Shown: one piece after another, positions 1 through 9,158 of the stretch
Position numbering within the stretch: position 1 is the first letter of the stretch
Layout: every line of letters begins with the position of its first letter
From: Nitrospirae bacterium RIFCSPLOWO2_02_FULL_62_14
GTDB taxonomy: Bacteria; Nitrospirota; Nitrospiria; Nitrospirales; Nitrospiraceae
Length of the DNA stretch: 34,808 nucleotides
Assembly: GCA_001805245.1 (NCBI GenBank)
Contig: MHEU01000012.1
Coordinates: forward strand, 19,988 to 54,795
Reading direction: 5' to 3'
The notes under the pieces: model-generated
Told to the model about the DNA's origin: nothing
Databases searched by the model: none
Seen by the model: the letters and a program-made list of their open reading frames with translations, nothing else
Position numbers and translations under genes: made by a program

Positions 1-2301
1 CTTCAGCAGAAGATCGCCTACGCGGAAGAGGTCAAGCGCATCACGAACCTCATCCATTCCGCGAAGGATCTGGACCAGATCATCCTCGACCTGCACAAGG
101 ACCTGACGAGCCTTTTCGACACCGAGGAAGTCACGATCTACGCGATCGACACCGAGAAAAAGGAGATTTTCTCCAGGGCCGCCCATCTCGACACGATCCA
201 GGAAATCCGCGTTCCGATCAACGAACAAAGCATCGTGGGGTTCACCGCCAAGTACCTTCGCCCGGCCAATATCGCCGACGCCTACAACAAGGCGGAACTG
301 GCCAACATCCACCCGGCGCTCGGGCATGACTCCTCATGGGACAAGAAGAGCGGATTCAAGACCAAACAGGTGCTCAGCTATCCCATCCTGGCGGAAAACA
401 AATACCTCATGGGCGTCATTCAGATCATCAACAAGAAGACCGGCACGCGCTTTACGAAGAAGGACGAGGAAGCCGTTGCAGAACTCAGCAAGGGACTCGG
501 CATTGCTTTTCAAAACCTCCAGAAACTGGCCAAGAAGGCCCCGACAAAATTCGGGGCGCTGGTCGCGGGGAACCGCATCACCCAGGCCGAACTGGACAAT
601 GCCATAGCCGAGTCGCGCAAGGGGCCGCAGGATCTCGAGTCCATCCTGCTGGATAAATACAAGATCCCGAAGACCGAACTGGTCAAATCCCTCAGCCAGT
701 TCTACAAGTGCCCCCATGTCGAGTATGACGAGAAGATCATTCCCGACCCGGAGCTGGTCAAGCCGCTGAACGTCGAATTCCTGAAGAAAAACTTCTGGAT
801 GCCCCTTCGCCGGGACAAGACCGTCATCGAGGTCCTCATCGACGACCCCAACGACCTGGACAAGATCCAGGACATCAAACGCAGTTTCCCCGGTCAGAGC
901 ATCAAATTCTCCGTCTGCCTGCGTCGGGACATTGTTCAGTTCATTAAACGGTCGGGCGGCGCCGCGGCGGCTCCAGCAGTAGCCACCTTTAGCGGAGCGA
1001 CAGACCCCGGCTCCCTGGATGAACTCCAGGCGATGATGATCGATGAGGCCAGCGAGGAGGCACAGGCCGACGCCTCCGCCGACTCCGGGATGAACGAGAA
1101 CGACAGCACGGTCGTCAAGCTGGCCAATAAAATCATCATCGACGCATACAAGCTGAACGCGTCCGATATTCACGTCGAGCCCTACGGCGAGAAGAAGGAA
1201 ACGGTCGTCCGATTCCGCGTGGACGGCACGTGCCAGGAGTACATGAAAATTCCACCGGCGTTCCGGCGCGCGATCGTCTCCCGCTTGAAGATCATGGCCA
1301 GCCTGGACATTGCGGAGCGACGGAAGCCGCAGGACGGCAAGATCAAGTTCAAAATGGCCGACAAGGAAATCGAACTGCGCGTCGCCACCATCCCGACCGC
1401 CGGCTACAACGAAGACGTCGTCATGCGTATCCTGGCGGCCAGCGAACCGGTGCCGCTGGACAAAATGGGCTTCTCGGAGCGCAACCTGCGGGAGCTCAAG
1501 CGGATTTCCGAAGTCCCCTACGGCATCATCCTGTGCGTGGGACCGACCGGATCAGGCAAAACCACCACGCTGCACTCCGTGCTGGGCAACATCAACGAGC
1601 CGGAATGGAAGATTTGGACCGCCGAGGACCCGGTCGAAATTACGCAGTACGGCCTGCGCCAGGTGCAGGTCCAGCCGAAAATCGGCTTTACTTTCGCCAT
1701 GGCCATGCGCGCCTTCCTCCGCGCCGACCCCGACGTCATCATGGTCGGTGAGATGCGCGATAAGGAAACGGCCGAGACGGGCATCGAGGCCTCGTTGACC
1801 GGCCACCTGGTGCTCAGCACGCTCCACACCAACAGCGCGGTCGAAACCATCACCCGCTTGCTGGACATGGGATGCGACCCTTTCAGCTTTGCCGACGCGA
1901 TGCTCGGCGTGCTGGCTCAACGTTTAGCGAAGCGGTTGTGCAAGGAATGCAAGGAGAAGTATCACCCCTCCAAGGAAGAGTACGACGAACTGGTCACTGC
2001 TTACAGCAAGGACTGGTGGGAGAAAAACAAGTTGCCCCCTTATGACGACAAGTTCATGCTCCATCGGCCAAAGGGCTGCGACACCTGCAACCGGGGCGGG
2101 TTCAAAGGACGGGTCGGCATCCATGAGCTCATGATCGGAACGGACAATCTCAAGAAACTCATTCAGACCAAGGCTAAGACCGAGGAAATGGTCCGCGCCG
2201 CCATGGAGGAGGGAATGACCACGCTGGTGCAGGACGGAATCGACAAGACCCTCCAGGGCCTCACGACATTTAAAGAGGTTAAGGCCGTGGCCATGAAGTA
2301 G
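1..2301 (+). CDS. GAF-GspE/PilB-type secretion or pilus assembly ATPase, 5'-truncated
   Basis: The reading frame is open to the first base of the window, so the GTG at 235 is internal and the true start lies outside; 766 residues are visible. The first ~175 residues look like a GAF sensor domain. A GspE/MshE N-terminal domain follows (about 190-310), then an acidic linker and the hexameric ATPase. Visible motifs are Walker A GPTGSGKTTT with its lysine at residue 520, Walker B-like DPDVIMVGEMRD, the His box TGHLVLSTLHTN, and two CxxC pairs (CKEC and CDTC) expected to bind zinc. The family powers type II secretion or type IV pilus polymerisation from the cytoplasmic face of the inner membrane. 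No pilin, platform or secretin gene is in the window, so the partner system is unknown. The GAF fusion suggests control by a small ligand, which is inference. Confidence 0.9.
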   Translation, partial: LQQKIAYAEEVKRITNLIHSAKDLDQIILDLHKDLTSLFDTEEVTIYAIDTEKKEIFSRAAHLDTIQEIRVPINEQSIVGFTAKYLRPANIADAYNKAELANIHPALGHDSSWDKKSGFKTKQVLSYPILAENKYLMGVIQIINKKTGTRFTKKDEEAVAELSKGLGIAFQNLQKLAKKAPTKFGALVAGNRITQAELDNAIAESRKGPQDLESILLDKYKIPKTELVKSLSQFYKCPHVEYDEKIIPDPELVKPLNVEFLKKNFWMPLRRDKTVIEVLIDDPNDLDKIQDIKRSFPGQSIKFSVCLRRDIVQFIKRSGGAAAAPAVATFSGATDPGSLDELQAMMIDEASEEAQADASADSGMNENDSTVVKLANKIIIDAYKLNASDIHVEPYGEKKETVVRFRVDGTCQEYMKIPPAFRRAIVSRLKIMASLDIAERRKPQDGKIKFKMADKEIELRVATIPTAGYNEDVVMRILAASEPVPLDKMGFSERNLRELKRISEVPYGIILCVGPTGSGKTTTLHSVLGNINEPEWKIWTAEDPVEITQYGLRQVQVQPKIGFTFAMAMRAFLRADPDVIMVGEMRDKETAETGIEASLTGHLVLSTLHTNSAVETITRLLDMGCDPFSFADAMLGVLAQRLAKRLCKECKEKYHPSKEEYDELVTAYSKDWWEKNKLPPYDDKFMLHRPKGCDTCNRGGFKGRVGIHELMIGTDNLKKLIQTKAKTEEMVRAAMEEGMTTLVQDGIDKTLQGLTTFKEVKAVAMK

Positions 2302-2327
2302 TTCGCGCATCCTGCCTGAACATAGAC

Positions 2328-2369
2328 AAAGGGGGCCGGCTCCACGCAGAGCCGACCCCCTTTGCTTTT
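2328..2369 (+). terminator. Rho-independent terminator of the GspE-like gene
   Basis: A 15-bp stem (2328-2342 with 2349-2363, one mismatch) encloses a 6-base loop and runs into TTTGCTTTT. It ends the plus-strand ATPase transcript. On the minus strand the trailing sequence is less T-rich, so it may stop the convergent CsgG transcript only weakly. Confidence 0.85.
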
Positions 2370-2387
2370 CGGATCTGATCCTGTGAG

Positions 2388-3338
2388 CTACTTCATGGCC
2401 CGGACAATATCGCCGACCACGAATCCCGTCCCGGATGTGATCTTGGCCTCGGAAATCCGGTCGTTCTGGTGGCTCAGCAGCGTAATCTCGCCGATCAGCT
2501 TTTCCCGCTTGCCCATGGACCGGCCGGTTTCCGGATCGATCAGGTCCTGCCCGGCGCGATAGACGCCCAGCTTCGTCCCCGCCGTCAGCTTGGACTTCTC
2601 ACCCGCACGAATGATGACCGTCGGCCCCTCGATCAGCATGATTTTGCTCTGGTACGGAAGATTGCTGAGTTTCGTGATCATCTTCTCCAGCACCTTCGAG
2701 AAGGCATCGCGCAGGGCACCGTCCCGCAAACCGACATCCGCCGTGGAACGCGATCCAAAACCCAGCAAGCCTCCGGTTTCCTTCTTGTACTCCCCCGCGC
2801 CGGATTCCGCCAGGAGGCTCTTGCCGGTCGCAATGTCGATCAGCGAATAGTCAACCGTCACCCGCGCAATTTGTGTCTTCGACTGCGTGATCAGCATATC
2901 CTTGCCCTCTTCAGCCTCTGAATAGGCCGTGATGGCTCCCTGCACGCGGTAGTCCACGGACTCGAACCCTTCCGCGGCATCCTTTTTCCCCTTCTTGACC
3001 GCGCCCGTCTGCTGATGCTTGATCAACTCCTCCTGTTGCTGCAAGGCATCTTCACTGATGTCGATCGGCTCCAGGCCGGCGGACTTCAACTGCGTCCGAA
3101 GGATGTCCGTCGCTGCTTCGCCGATCCCCAGCACTTTCGACGGGGTTTTATTGGCGAACTTAAGAATCGCGATCGTGTACGCCGGGCCGTGGTAATTGGC
3201 CCCCGCCGCTTCCAGCTTCTGCGTCTGCCCTGTCACACTGGCATCGTCCTTGACCTGACCTGAAATTGTCGGCGAGCATGCAGCCACCGCCAGCAAGCTC
3301 GCGACCATGAACGTGCTCCTCATCCCATGTCGAATCAT
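2388..3338 (-). CDS. CsgG-family outer-membrane lipoprotein
   Basis: 316 residues. The N-terminus is a lipoprotein signal ending in AVAAC, so the mature protein should be lipidated. The body has the CsgG/TolB-like pattern: a strand AYTIAILKF followed by NKTPSK, a helix bearing TDILRTQL, then YRVQGAITAY. CsgG in Escherichia coli forms the curli secretion pore, but many CsgG-family proteins sit in other envelope assemblies. I chose the ATG at 3338 because GGAGG lies 5 bases upstream and the signal peptide follows directly; the longer frame from 3374 lacks a ribosome site. It is the last gene of a minus-strand set with the GNA1162-like and FlgT-like genes. No csgA/csgB-like curlin gene is visible, so a curli role is not supported. 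Confidence 0.85.
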   Translation of the reverse strand: MIRHGMRSTFMVASLLAVAACSPTISGQVKDDASVTGQTQKLEAAGANYHGPAYTIAILKFANKTPSKVLGIGEAATDILRTQLKSAGLEPIDISEDALQQQEELIKHQQTGAVKKGKKDAAEGFESVDYRVQGAITAYSEAEEGKDMLITQSKTQIARVTVDYSLIDIATGKSLLAESGAGEYKKETGGLLGFGSRSTADVGLRDGALRDAFSKVLEKMITKLSNLPYQSKIMLIEGPTVIIRAGEKSKLTAGTKLGVYRAGQDLIDPETGRSMGKREKLIGEITLLSHQNDRISEAKITSGTGFVVGDIVRAMK

Positions 3339-3391
3339 ACATCCCTCCATACCGACCTTCGGTTGATCCGCCATACCAAACTTCGCTTGAG

Positions 3392-3432
3392 CCGGCGGCT
3401 TTTTTACGTTGTATCAAAATTGTCGCCGCCGG
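3392..3432. repeat. 8-bp inverted repeat around an AT-rich loop
   Basis: CCGGCGGC (3392-3399) and GCCGCCGG (3425-3432) flank 25 bases that are markedly AT-rich. It lies in the 118-base gap between the GNA1162-like and CsgG genes, so the transcript could fold here. It might set the relative expression of the two genes or serve as an operator. I see no convincing promoter or terminator tail in the gap. Confidence 0.4.
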
Positions 3433-3456
3433 AGAACACCCTCATGTGCTTTTTCC

Positions 3457-4287
3457 CTACTGCCCGGGCCCCGTGGGGAGCATCTTCCCGTAGGTCACAG
3501 GCTGACTCAACCCGCCGGCGTGATAGTATCCGTGAAACAGCACGTTTACCGCTGCATCCGTCTCTTCCTTCAGCACTGTCCCCATGGCCTTGCTGATAAC
3601 CTTGCCTCCGATGCTCTCCGCGGCAGCCATTTCCACACCCGTGGTCCGCTCCGGAAGCTCCAGCCAGGGCGCCTCGATGTCGTCGCCCAGAAATTTTGGC
3701 AAGGCCACGTCGCTTTTGTCGGACATCTTCGAGCCAATGGACGATACCGCTCCCGCAAGCCCGATGGCGATGTTCACCCCGGGCACGTTGCTCAAAAAGG
3801 ACCCGCTGGCCGTCAAGGCCTGCTTGATCCCGATGCCATTCTTCCAGAGCACCTCACCGGTCTTGCAATCGACCAGCTTGGTCCGGATACGCACCCGCTT
3901 GACGTTGTAGATGCCCGTGATCTTCTGGCTGAAGTCCTCCAGGGACGCATACATGACGGCATCGACACCGAGCGCCGCGCCTAATTTCTTCGGCGTCGCC
4001 ATGTCCAGTTGCGAGCCCAACGTCAAACTCATTTGATCCTTCAGTATCTGGTTTGTCTCGGCGTTCGGTTTGACCACGGGAAAATAATAATGGAGTGTCT
4101 CCTGATACAGAGCCTCCTGCACCGCGGCAGGACCGTCCACATCGACGCTGTTGTTCACCACCGGGAGGATCGCAAGGCTCTTCACGGGGCTGCCGGGGTT
4201 GGGCGTGACCGGAGGGAGGGTGACGCAGGCGGACACCAGCAAACACAGAACAAGCGCGAGAACCGGCAGCACCGATTTCCTGATCAT
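3457..4287 (-). CDS. GNA1162/DUF799-type lipoprotein
   Basis: 276 residues from the ATG at 4287, chosen because CCTCCT on the plus strand (AGGAGG) lies 9 bases upstream; the frame extends to 4323 without a better site. The signal peptide ends in the lipobox LVSAC. The body SLAILPVVNNSVDVDG and later LGVDAVMYASLEDF match the GNA1162 (DUF799) family as I remember it, a TolB/CsgG-like fold first noted in Neisseria next to a CsgG gene. Here too it lies directly upstream of a CsgG-family gene, which supports a shared complex at the outer membrane. A hydrophobic GIGLAG-type stretch near residue 190 might insert in a membrane. The molecular role of the family is not established. Confidence 0.8.
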   Translation of the reverse strand: MIRKSVLPVLALVLCLLVSACVTLPPVTPNPGSPVKSLAILPVVNNSVDVDGPAAVQEALYQETLHYYFPVVKPNAETNQILKDQMSLTLGSQLDMATPKKLGAALGVDAVMYASLEDFSQKITGIYNVKRVRIRTKLVDCKTGEVLWKNGIGIKQALTASGSFLSNVPGVNIAIGLAGAVSSIGSKMSDKSDVALPKFLGDDIEAPWLELPERTTGVEMAAAESIGGKVISKAMGTVLKEETDAAVNVLFHGYYHAGGLSQPVTYGKMLPTGPGQ

Positions 4288-4319
4288 CTGGACAATCCTC
4301 CTATCCATAATACGGCCAG

Positions 4320-6002
4320 TCACTGCGTGATCATGACTTCATCAAACGTGCCGAGACCACCGATGGAAATCCCGACTTTCTTGGCTCCTGGCGGGGCGGG
4401 AAACGTGATCTGCACTCGCTTGATATCGCCCGGCCCGACGCTGCAGCAGGTATCACCGTCAACACCCGTACTTTCGTATTTTTTGTTGGTGTTGTAATCC
4501 AGCACCGAGCCGCTACTCACGGCGAAGTGGCCGGATTGTTTGGTCCCAGCGGCCGCTTCAACTTTTCCCTGATAAACGCCCGACACCACCACCTGCAGCA
4601 CGGAGCCTCGAACCTTCACCTCGTTCAGTTGGACGACGACATCCTTGTCTCGTGCGGACCTCATGCTCTTCAGGACACCGTACGTCTTTGCACCACCCAT
4701 GCCCTCTTCAGGAGATGCCGGCATGGAGGAAGCCGTCGGTGCCGATGCTGCTGCCTCGGCGCACTTGCCGGCCACGCAAAGCTCCAGCGTGTTGCCGGTT
4801 GCGGCGATGATGTCCAGGTCGAGGCCCTGGATCGGCTTGGACGCCAGCTCGTCGCCGAGCTGCTGCGCCGAGCTCTTGGCATCCACCTCGAGTACCGCTT
4901 CGCCTCGCTCGAAACTGCGCTGGATGACGTTCTGCACCCCCCGGACTTTGCCCTTGAGGAATTCCTTGATCTTGATGAGGTCCTTCATCCCGCTCAGGCC
5001 GCGGATCGTCAACTGGATCAGCTGGCCGCCGCTCATCTCCGCAGTCCATTTCGCCGTGATCTGCTCAACCAGTTTGTCGGCCACCTGCCGGGCTGCATTT
5101 TCGATGGCCTGATTTCCGCCCACGTGCTGCGCGATGTGCCGCGCCGCCGCATTGCCCCTGACGGATGCCAACACCTGGCCATTGTCCACCCGGACGGCGC
5201 TGAGCGTGATGTCCGCGAGATAGGACCCGACAGAACTGCCGGCCGTGCGCGGTCCCTCCTTGGCCAGTGCTTTGCCTTTAATAATGATCTCGGCTCCCAT
5301 CTTCCGTCCGATATCGCGGGCGCCCGTATCGGTCAAATCCGCGATCCGGTAGGCGTTGGAAATCTCGAACTTGCCGGTCACGGCGGAAATATCAATAACG
5401 TTAAAACCCCGGTTCAGAAATTCCTCCTTCAGCACGGTCTCGGACACGGCCATTTCAACCGACTGGCCGGCAAAGGCGGCGCCGCCCTTGCCCCAATAGC
5501 CCCACCAATACAGAAGAATCTCCTGCCCGACGTTCTGCTCCGCAATCATGAACAGCGTTCGGGGCTTGCCGACGCGTGCAATCAACAACCCCAGAGCACC
5601 GAGATCGTTTTTGAGATTTTCCGTAGATACCGTCGCCGAGATGGTCACCGCGTAGAGATCCTTGCCCGGCGATTCCTTGACGACCTTGTATTCCTTCACA
5701 TACCCCTGGCTTTTGTTGTAGATGTTGTCGCGGACCACCTGGAAGTTTTCCACCAGCGTCTCGGAGGACACCATCGTGCCGACCGCCTGCTCCACGGCCT
5801 TCCGCAACGCATCCTGGATTGCATTGTCCCGGGCAATCGCCGGTTCCCCCTGCACTCCGGCCATTCCCTCAGACACCACTGTCTGGGTCTGTGCCAGGGC
5901 CTGGCCCGACCATACCGCGCTGAACAGGCACGCGAAGGCCAAGACCCCTGCGTGGAAGACATGGAAGATTGACTGTCGCGATAAAACCATCAAGTTGTTC
6001 AT
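4320..6002 (-). CDS. FlgT-like exported protein (FlgT_N/LPP20 module plus CsgG/TolB-like middle domain)
   Basis: 560 residues starting at the ATG at 6002 with GGAGG 5 bases upstream. The N-terminal ~38 residues are a signal peptide ending ALAQ. Residues ~40-120 carry the FlgT N-terminal/LPP20 pattern: ARDNAIQDALRKAVEQAVG followed by ETLVEN and QGYVKEY. The middle (about 135-320) resembles the CsgG/TolB fold of FlgT_M (KPRTLFMIAEQNVG, GAEIIIKGKAL). A third region (~330-410) with GLSGMKDLIKIKEFLKGK resembles a ferredoxin-like repeat, and the C-terminus (~440-560) is a separate beta-rich part. In Vibrio, FlgT builds a periplasmic ring of the flagellum; no flagellar gene is near, so this is more likely an envelope scaffold working with the CsgG and GNA1162 proteins. 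The downstream GNA1162-like gene begins 32 bases after its stop codon. Confidence 0.75.
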   Translation of the reverse strand: MNNLMVLSRQSIFHVFHAGVLAFACLFSAVWSGQALAQTQTVVSEGMAGVQGEPAIARDNAIQDALRKAVEQAVGTMVSSETLVENFQVVRDNIYNKSQGYVKEYKVVKESPGKDLYAVTISATVSTENLKNDLGALGLLIARVGKPRTLFMIAEQNVGQEILLYWWGYWGKGGAAFAGQSVEMAVSETVLKEEFLNRGFNVIDISAVTGKFEISNAYRIADLTDTGARDIGRKMGAEIIIKGKALAKEGPRTAGSSVGSYLADITLSAVRVDNGQVLASVRGNAAARHIAQHVGGNQAIENAARQVADKLVEQITAKWTAEMSGGQLIQLTIRGLSGMKDLIKIKEFLKGKVRGVQNVIQRSFERGEAVLEVDAKSSAQQLGDELASKPIQGLDLDIIAATGNTLELCVAGKCAEAAASAPTASSMPASPEEGMGGAKTYGVLKSMRSARDKDVVVQLNEVKVRGSVLQVVVSGVYQGKVEAAAGTKQSGHFAVSSGSVLDYNTNKKYESTGVDGDTCCSVGPGDIKRVQITFPAPPGAKKVGISIGGLGTFDEVMITQ

Positions 6003-6037
6003 GATTCCCTCCGCAAAACCGCGTCGAACGCGCGATG

Positions 6038-6066
6038 GTTATGCCATACCCCATACAACCATGCAA
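6038..6066 (-). promoter_or_regulatory. Promoter of the FlgT-like/GNA1162/CsgG genes
   Basis: On the minus strand TTGCAT (6066-6061), a 17-base spacer and CATAAC (6043-6038) preceded by TGG form an extended -10 sigma70-like promoter. Transcription would start near 6031, about 30 bases before the ATG at 6002. This makes the three-gene set separable from the cyclase gene upstream. Confidence 0.6.
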
Positions 6067-6083
6067 GCCCTTTGTCTGACTGG

Positions 6084-8030
6084 TTACCCGCCCGCCGCCC
6101 TCCGGCGAAGCACGCGATAAATCGGAATCGGTTCGCTCTTCCCCTTGACCCGGATCGGCTCCATCGGTTCCACTTCAACAGCGTCCTTAACCTCGTCACA
6201 GGTCGCTTGCGTGATGATAATCTCGCCGGCTTTGGCATTCTGTTCGAGACGACAGGCAAGGTTCACGGCGTCACCGATCACGGTGTAATCCAGGAAGTCC
6301 TTCGAACCCAGATTGCCGACCGTCACATCGCCGGTATTGATGCCCATCCCGACGCCGATCGTCCTGCGCCCTTCCGCCGTCAGCTTCTGGTTCAACCGCG
6401 CAATGGCTTCCTGCATGTCCAGCGCCATCAGCACAGCCCGCTTCGCCTGATCCGGCTGCGGCACGGGATTGCCGAAGAACGCCATGATCGCATCACCCAT
6501 GAACTTGTCCAGCGTGCCCTCGTACTTGAACAGGATGCCGGTCATCTCGGTAAAATACTCGCTCAGGAGCTGCTGCACCTCCTGCGGCTCCATCTTCTCC
6601 GACATGCTGGTGAAGCCGCGCACGTCCGAAAAAAACATCGTCAACCGCTCTTTGCGTCCGCTCGGATTGGCCGCGTCCGGATGCTGGACCAGAAAGTCCC
6701 GGACCTGATGCGACACATAGCGGCCGAACATGCCTTCCACCTGGCGGCGCTTCTTGCGCTCGATGAGCCGCTGATACGACACGGCAGCCGTATGCTGCGC
6801 CGCCAGCAGGAAATACATGGGCGTGATATCCAGCCAGTAGTCATACCGCCACAGCATGAGCAGGCCCGCTGTACCGATTCCCACGTAAAATGCCCATTTA
6901 AACACCGTGGTGACAAACGAGCCCCGCGTCCTGCTGATGAGCAGCCACGTCCCCAGGATGCCTTGGACCACCAGAATGGCCGGCACCACGCCCTTCTGAT
7001 TCTTGCTGCGCGTCACGAACCGCCGATCCAGGATCGTCTGGATGGCGTTCGCGTGTATTTCAAACCCGTCCATCAATGCGCCGAGCACCTTGACCTCCTG
7101 CTCGCTGTCTTCGAGCTTGAGGGTCGTGGCCTCCTTCTGCAGATAGGGCGTGCAGTAAAAATCGTGCAGCGTGGGCGTCGAGGGACCGATCAGGACGATT
7201 TTTCCACGGACTTCGCTCGGGTCCAACTCTCCCTTCACCGCCCGCCAGAAAGACATCCTGGGAAACGTCCCCGGAGGGCCATGGAAACGAATCAGCATCC
7301 GCCCGTTGGGATAGGGAATCCGGAGCGGCCCCAGCAGGAATTCATCGGCCCGGGACAAGTCCAATTCCTGCTCGCCCTCGAAATTCAAATAGAGACGCGC
7401 CAACTCCAGGCTCATCGTCAGCACCGGCGCCGGCTCATCGCCGGAAAAATCCAGTGCCAGCAGCGGCATGTCCCGCAGGCACCGGTCCTTTTGAAGCGCC
7501 ACGTTGATCATTGCTTCGCTGAGTTCGACATCCCGGAACAGTTGGAGCGGCACCCGGTGCCCCTTCTGGCCGATATAGCGGGCCAGAACCACGTTGCCGG
7601 CACGTTTGAGGGCGCCCGCAAACGCCTTGTCCTGCCTGGGGTCCTTCGGCCGCGAGAAAATAATGTCGAACCCGATCAGCGACGCGCCCGCCTCAGACAG
7701 ATGCGTGACCGCATCCGCGTACATAGCCCGGGTAATGTCGTTCGCCCGGACATTGAGATGGTCCTCTGTTTCTTCGTCGATCCGGAGCAGCAGGACCGGT
7801 GTCTGCAGGGGGGGATTCGGAAGACGATTGAACGGGAAATGCGTGAACGCGGTGTGCCGGAGATCGTAGGATCGAAGCTCAAACCATTCGAAGGTGCCGA
7901 GAAAGAACAGAAGGATAAAACCCAGCGTGAGTCCGCCGCCCCAGGCGACCCGGAGCACGGTATCCCGCTTCACCCATTCAAGGCTGCGGCTCCACCGTTG
8001 CGCGAGGACCTTCGCTTTCATCTCCCCCAC
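6084..8030 (-). CDS. CHASE2-class III adenylate cyclase
   Basis: 648 residues. An N-terminal membrane segment (~25-45) leads into an extracytoplasmic CHASE2 sensor (~50-335, with DEETEDHLNVRANDITRA and SLIGFDIIFS), then two or three membrane helices (~345-420) and a cytoplasmic cyclase domain (~460-640). Catalytic residues are all present: metal-binding D469 in FFSDVRGF and D513 in KFMGDAI, adenine-selecting K509 and D581 (DYTVIGD), and the N/R pair in AVNLACRLE. It should therefore make cAMP from ATP in response to a periplasmic cue. The start is GTG at 8030 or ATG at 8021; neither has a clean ribosome site. It lies between the LPP20-like and FlgT-like genes, which suggests it senses or signals the state of that envelope assembly. 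No cAMP receptor gene is seen here. Confidence 0.9.
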   Translation of the reverse strand: MGEMKAKVLAQRWSRSLEWVKRDTVLRVAWGGGLTLGFILLFFLGTFEWFELRSYDLRHTAFTHFPFNRLPNPPLQTPVLLLRIDEETEDHLNVRANDITRAMYADAVTHLSEAGASLIGFDIIFSRPKDPRQDKAFAGALKRAGNVVLARYIGQKGHRVPLQLFRDVELSEAMINVALQKDRCLRDMPLLALDFSGDEPAPVLTMSLELARLYLNFEGEQELDLSRADEFLLGPLRIPYPNGRMLIRFHGPPGTFPRMSFWRAVKGELDPSEVRGKIVLIGPSTPTLHDFYCTPYLQKEATTLKLEDSEQEVKVLGALMDGFEIHANAIQTILDRRFVTRSKNQKGVVPAILVVQGILGTWLLISRTRGSFVTTVFKWAFYVGIGTAGLLMLWRYDYWLDITPMYFLLAAQHTAAVSYQRLIERKKRRQVEGMFGRYVSHQVRDFLVQHPDAANPSGRKERLTMFFSDVRGFTSMSEKMEPQEVQQLLSEYFTEMTGILFKYEGTLDKFMGDAIMAFFGNPVPQPDQAKRAVLMALDMQEAIARLNQKLTAEGRRTIGVGMGINTGDVTVGNLGSKDFLDYTVIGDAVNLACRLEQNAKAGEIIITQATCDEVKDAVEVEPMEPIRVKGKSEPIPIYRVLRRRAAGG

Positions 8031-8116
8031 TCAGGAACACGCCCCTGCATGGCGCAGCAGGAGAAATGCGGAGGTGAACCGAACTGCATCCGCGCGCCCA
8101 GACGAACCGACGGGAA

Positions 8117-9118
8117 TTAGCGCGCGGCGTCTGGAACGACCGCGGCGAGCAGGTGCTCGAATCCCGGGGCCCGTCCCTCCATGCCTCCGATCAAGGGATC
8201 CGTCACAATGGTGACGCGGGACCGTTTCAACGCCACGCTCAGGGTTGAGTCGTCCCGGATTTTCTTGGCGTCGTCGCTGCTGATGATGATATTGGCCTTC
8301 AGCGCGCCGGCCTTGTCCCCGCCCTTGATCTTCAGCGGCTTGCGTCCCTCCCGTGGAGGAGCCAGGGGCGGTGTTTGGACCGGCCGGACGATGTAGGCAC
8401 TGTCTCCGAACAGGGACGACAGATCGGCTCCCTTCGGGGCAGACATGTAATGCACCATGCCGTCCTTCTGCGCAGCCGCCCGATCGACCGTCTTGGGCCC
8501 GTAAACCACTTCCCCCTTGTCGTCGAGCACGGCAGGGAAGCAGGCAGGTTTGAGGCCGAGCCCGCGCGCATCGATGACCAGACCGGTGTAGCTGTCCTCA
8601 GCCGGCTCAGGCGGAAGCTTCTGATCTTGGACGCCCATCTGGTCCAGGAACGGATCGTAGAGCGAATTGACGCCCCACAGCGGCGCCTTGACCAGGACCT
8701 CCACGCTTCCGTCCGGGGATTCGTTGGTCTTTTCAATCTGCGCCCCCTTGACGAATCCGCTGACCTGGCTTTTGATGACGTCGTTCTGGATCATGTAATT
8801 CTCCACCAGCGTGGCGGCATCGATCCGGACGCCTTTTACCACTTCCAGCAGATTCCTGACCGCGACGGAAAAGGCCGCCCGCTGAGCCATGGCCTTGCCG
8901 GCTGGTCCGGCGTTCGACGGCGGCACGCCGATTCCTGTTGCCTTGACCCACCCGGAGGTCCAGTTGACTGATCCGGATGACATCTGTTCGACCAGAGGCG
9001 CCGGCTTGGCCGTCTGGGCCAGCGCCATCGGGGCGGCCCCCAACGCGCAGACGCCGATCGCGGCGCCCACCAGCATCCCGTGCCTCCGTGCTGCCCACCA
9101 TGCCCTTCGGTGTGCCAT
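8117..9118 (-). CDS. LPP20/FlgP-like exported protein, copy 1
   Basis: 333 residues from the ATG at 9118, preceded by GGAGG at 8 bases; the frame runs on to a GTG at 9136 with no site of its own. The basic N-terminus and hydrophobic stretch to MALAQ form a signal peptide without a lipobox. Residues ~60-130 hold the LPP20-like module (AMAQRAAFSVAVRNLLEVVKG, then TLVEN and VSGFVKGAQ). A second domain contains YTGLVIDARGLGLKPA and GEVVYGPKTVDRAAA. It is a clear paralogue of the gene at 10447-11292, sharing both domains. LPP20-family members are outer-membrane or periplasmic; the exact job is unknown. It carries a longer, Pro/Lys-rich insert (about residues 250-285) that the paralogue lacks. Confidence 0.75.
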   Translation of the reverse strand: MAHRRAWWAARRHGMLVGAAIGVCALGAAPMALAQTAKPAPLVEQMSSGSVNWTSGWVKATGIGVPPSNAGPAGKAMAQRAAFSVAVRNLLEVVKGVRIDAATLVENYMIQNDVIKSQVSGFVKGAQIEKTNESPDGSVEVLVKAPLWGVNSLYDPFLDQMGVQDQKLPPEPAEDSYTGLVIDARGLGLKPACFPAVLDDKGEVVYGPKTVDRAAAQKDGMVHYMSAPKGADLSSLFGDSAYIVRPVQTPPLAPPREGRKPLKIKGGDKAGALKANIIISSDDAKKIRDDSTLSVALKRSRVTIVTDPLIGGMEGRAPGFEHLLAAVVPDAAR

Positions 9119-9158
9119 GTATCTCGCCTCCCTCACAAGTCTCCCCGATTCGGTGTCA

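Noticed and set aside
2388-6002. A curli operon
   Set aside because: Only CsgG-type and related transport-like proteins are present; there are no curlin repeats, CsgE or CsgF-like genes.
6072-8120. A 682-codon plus-strand frame opposite the cyclase gene
   Set aside because: It is the antisense of a clear CHASE2 cyclase gene, is rich in His/Arg/Gln as such shadows are, and has no domain.
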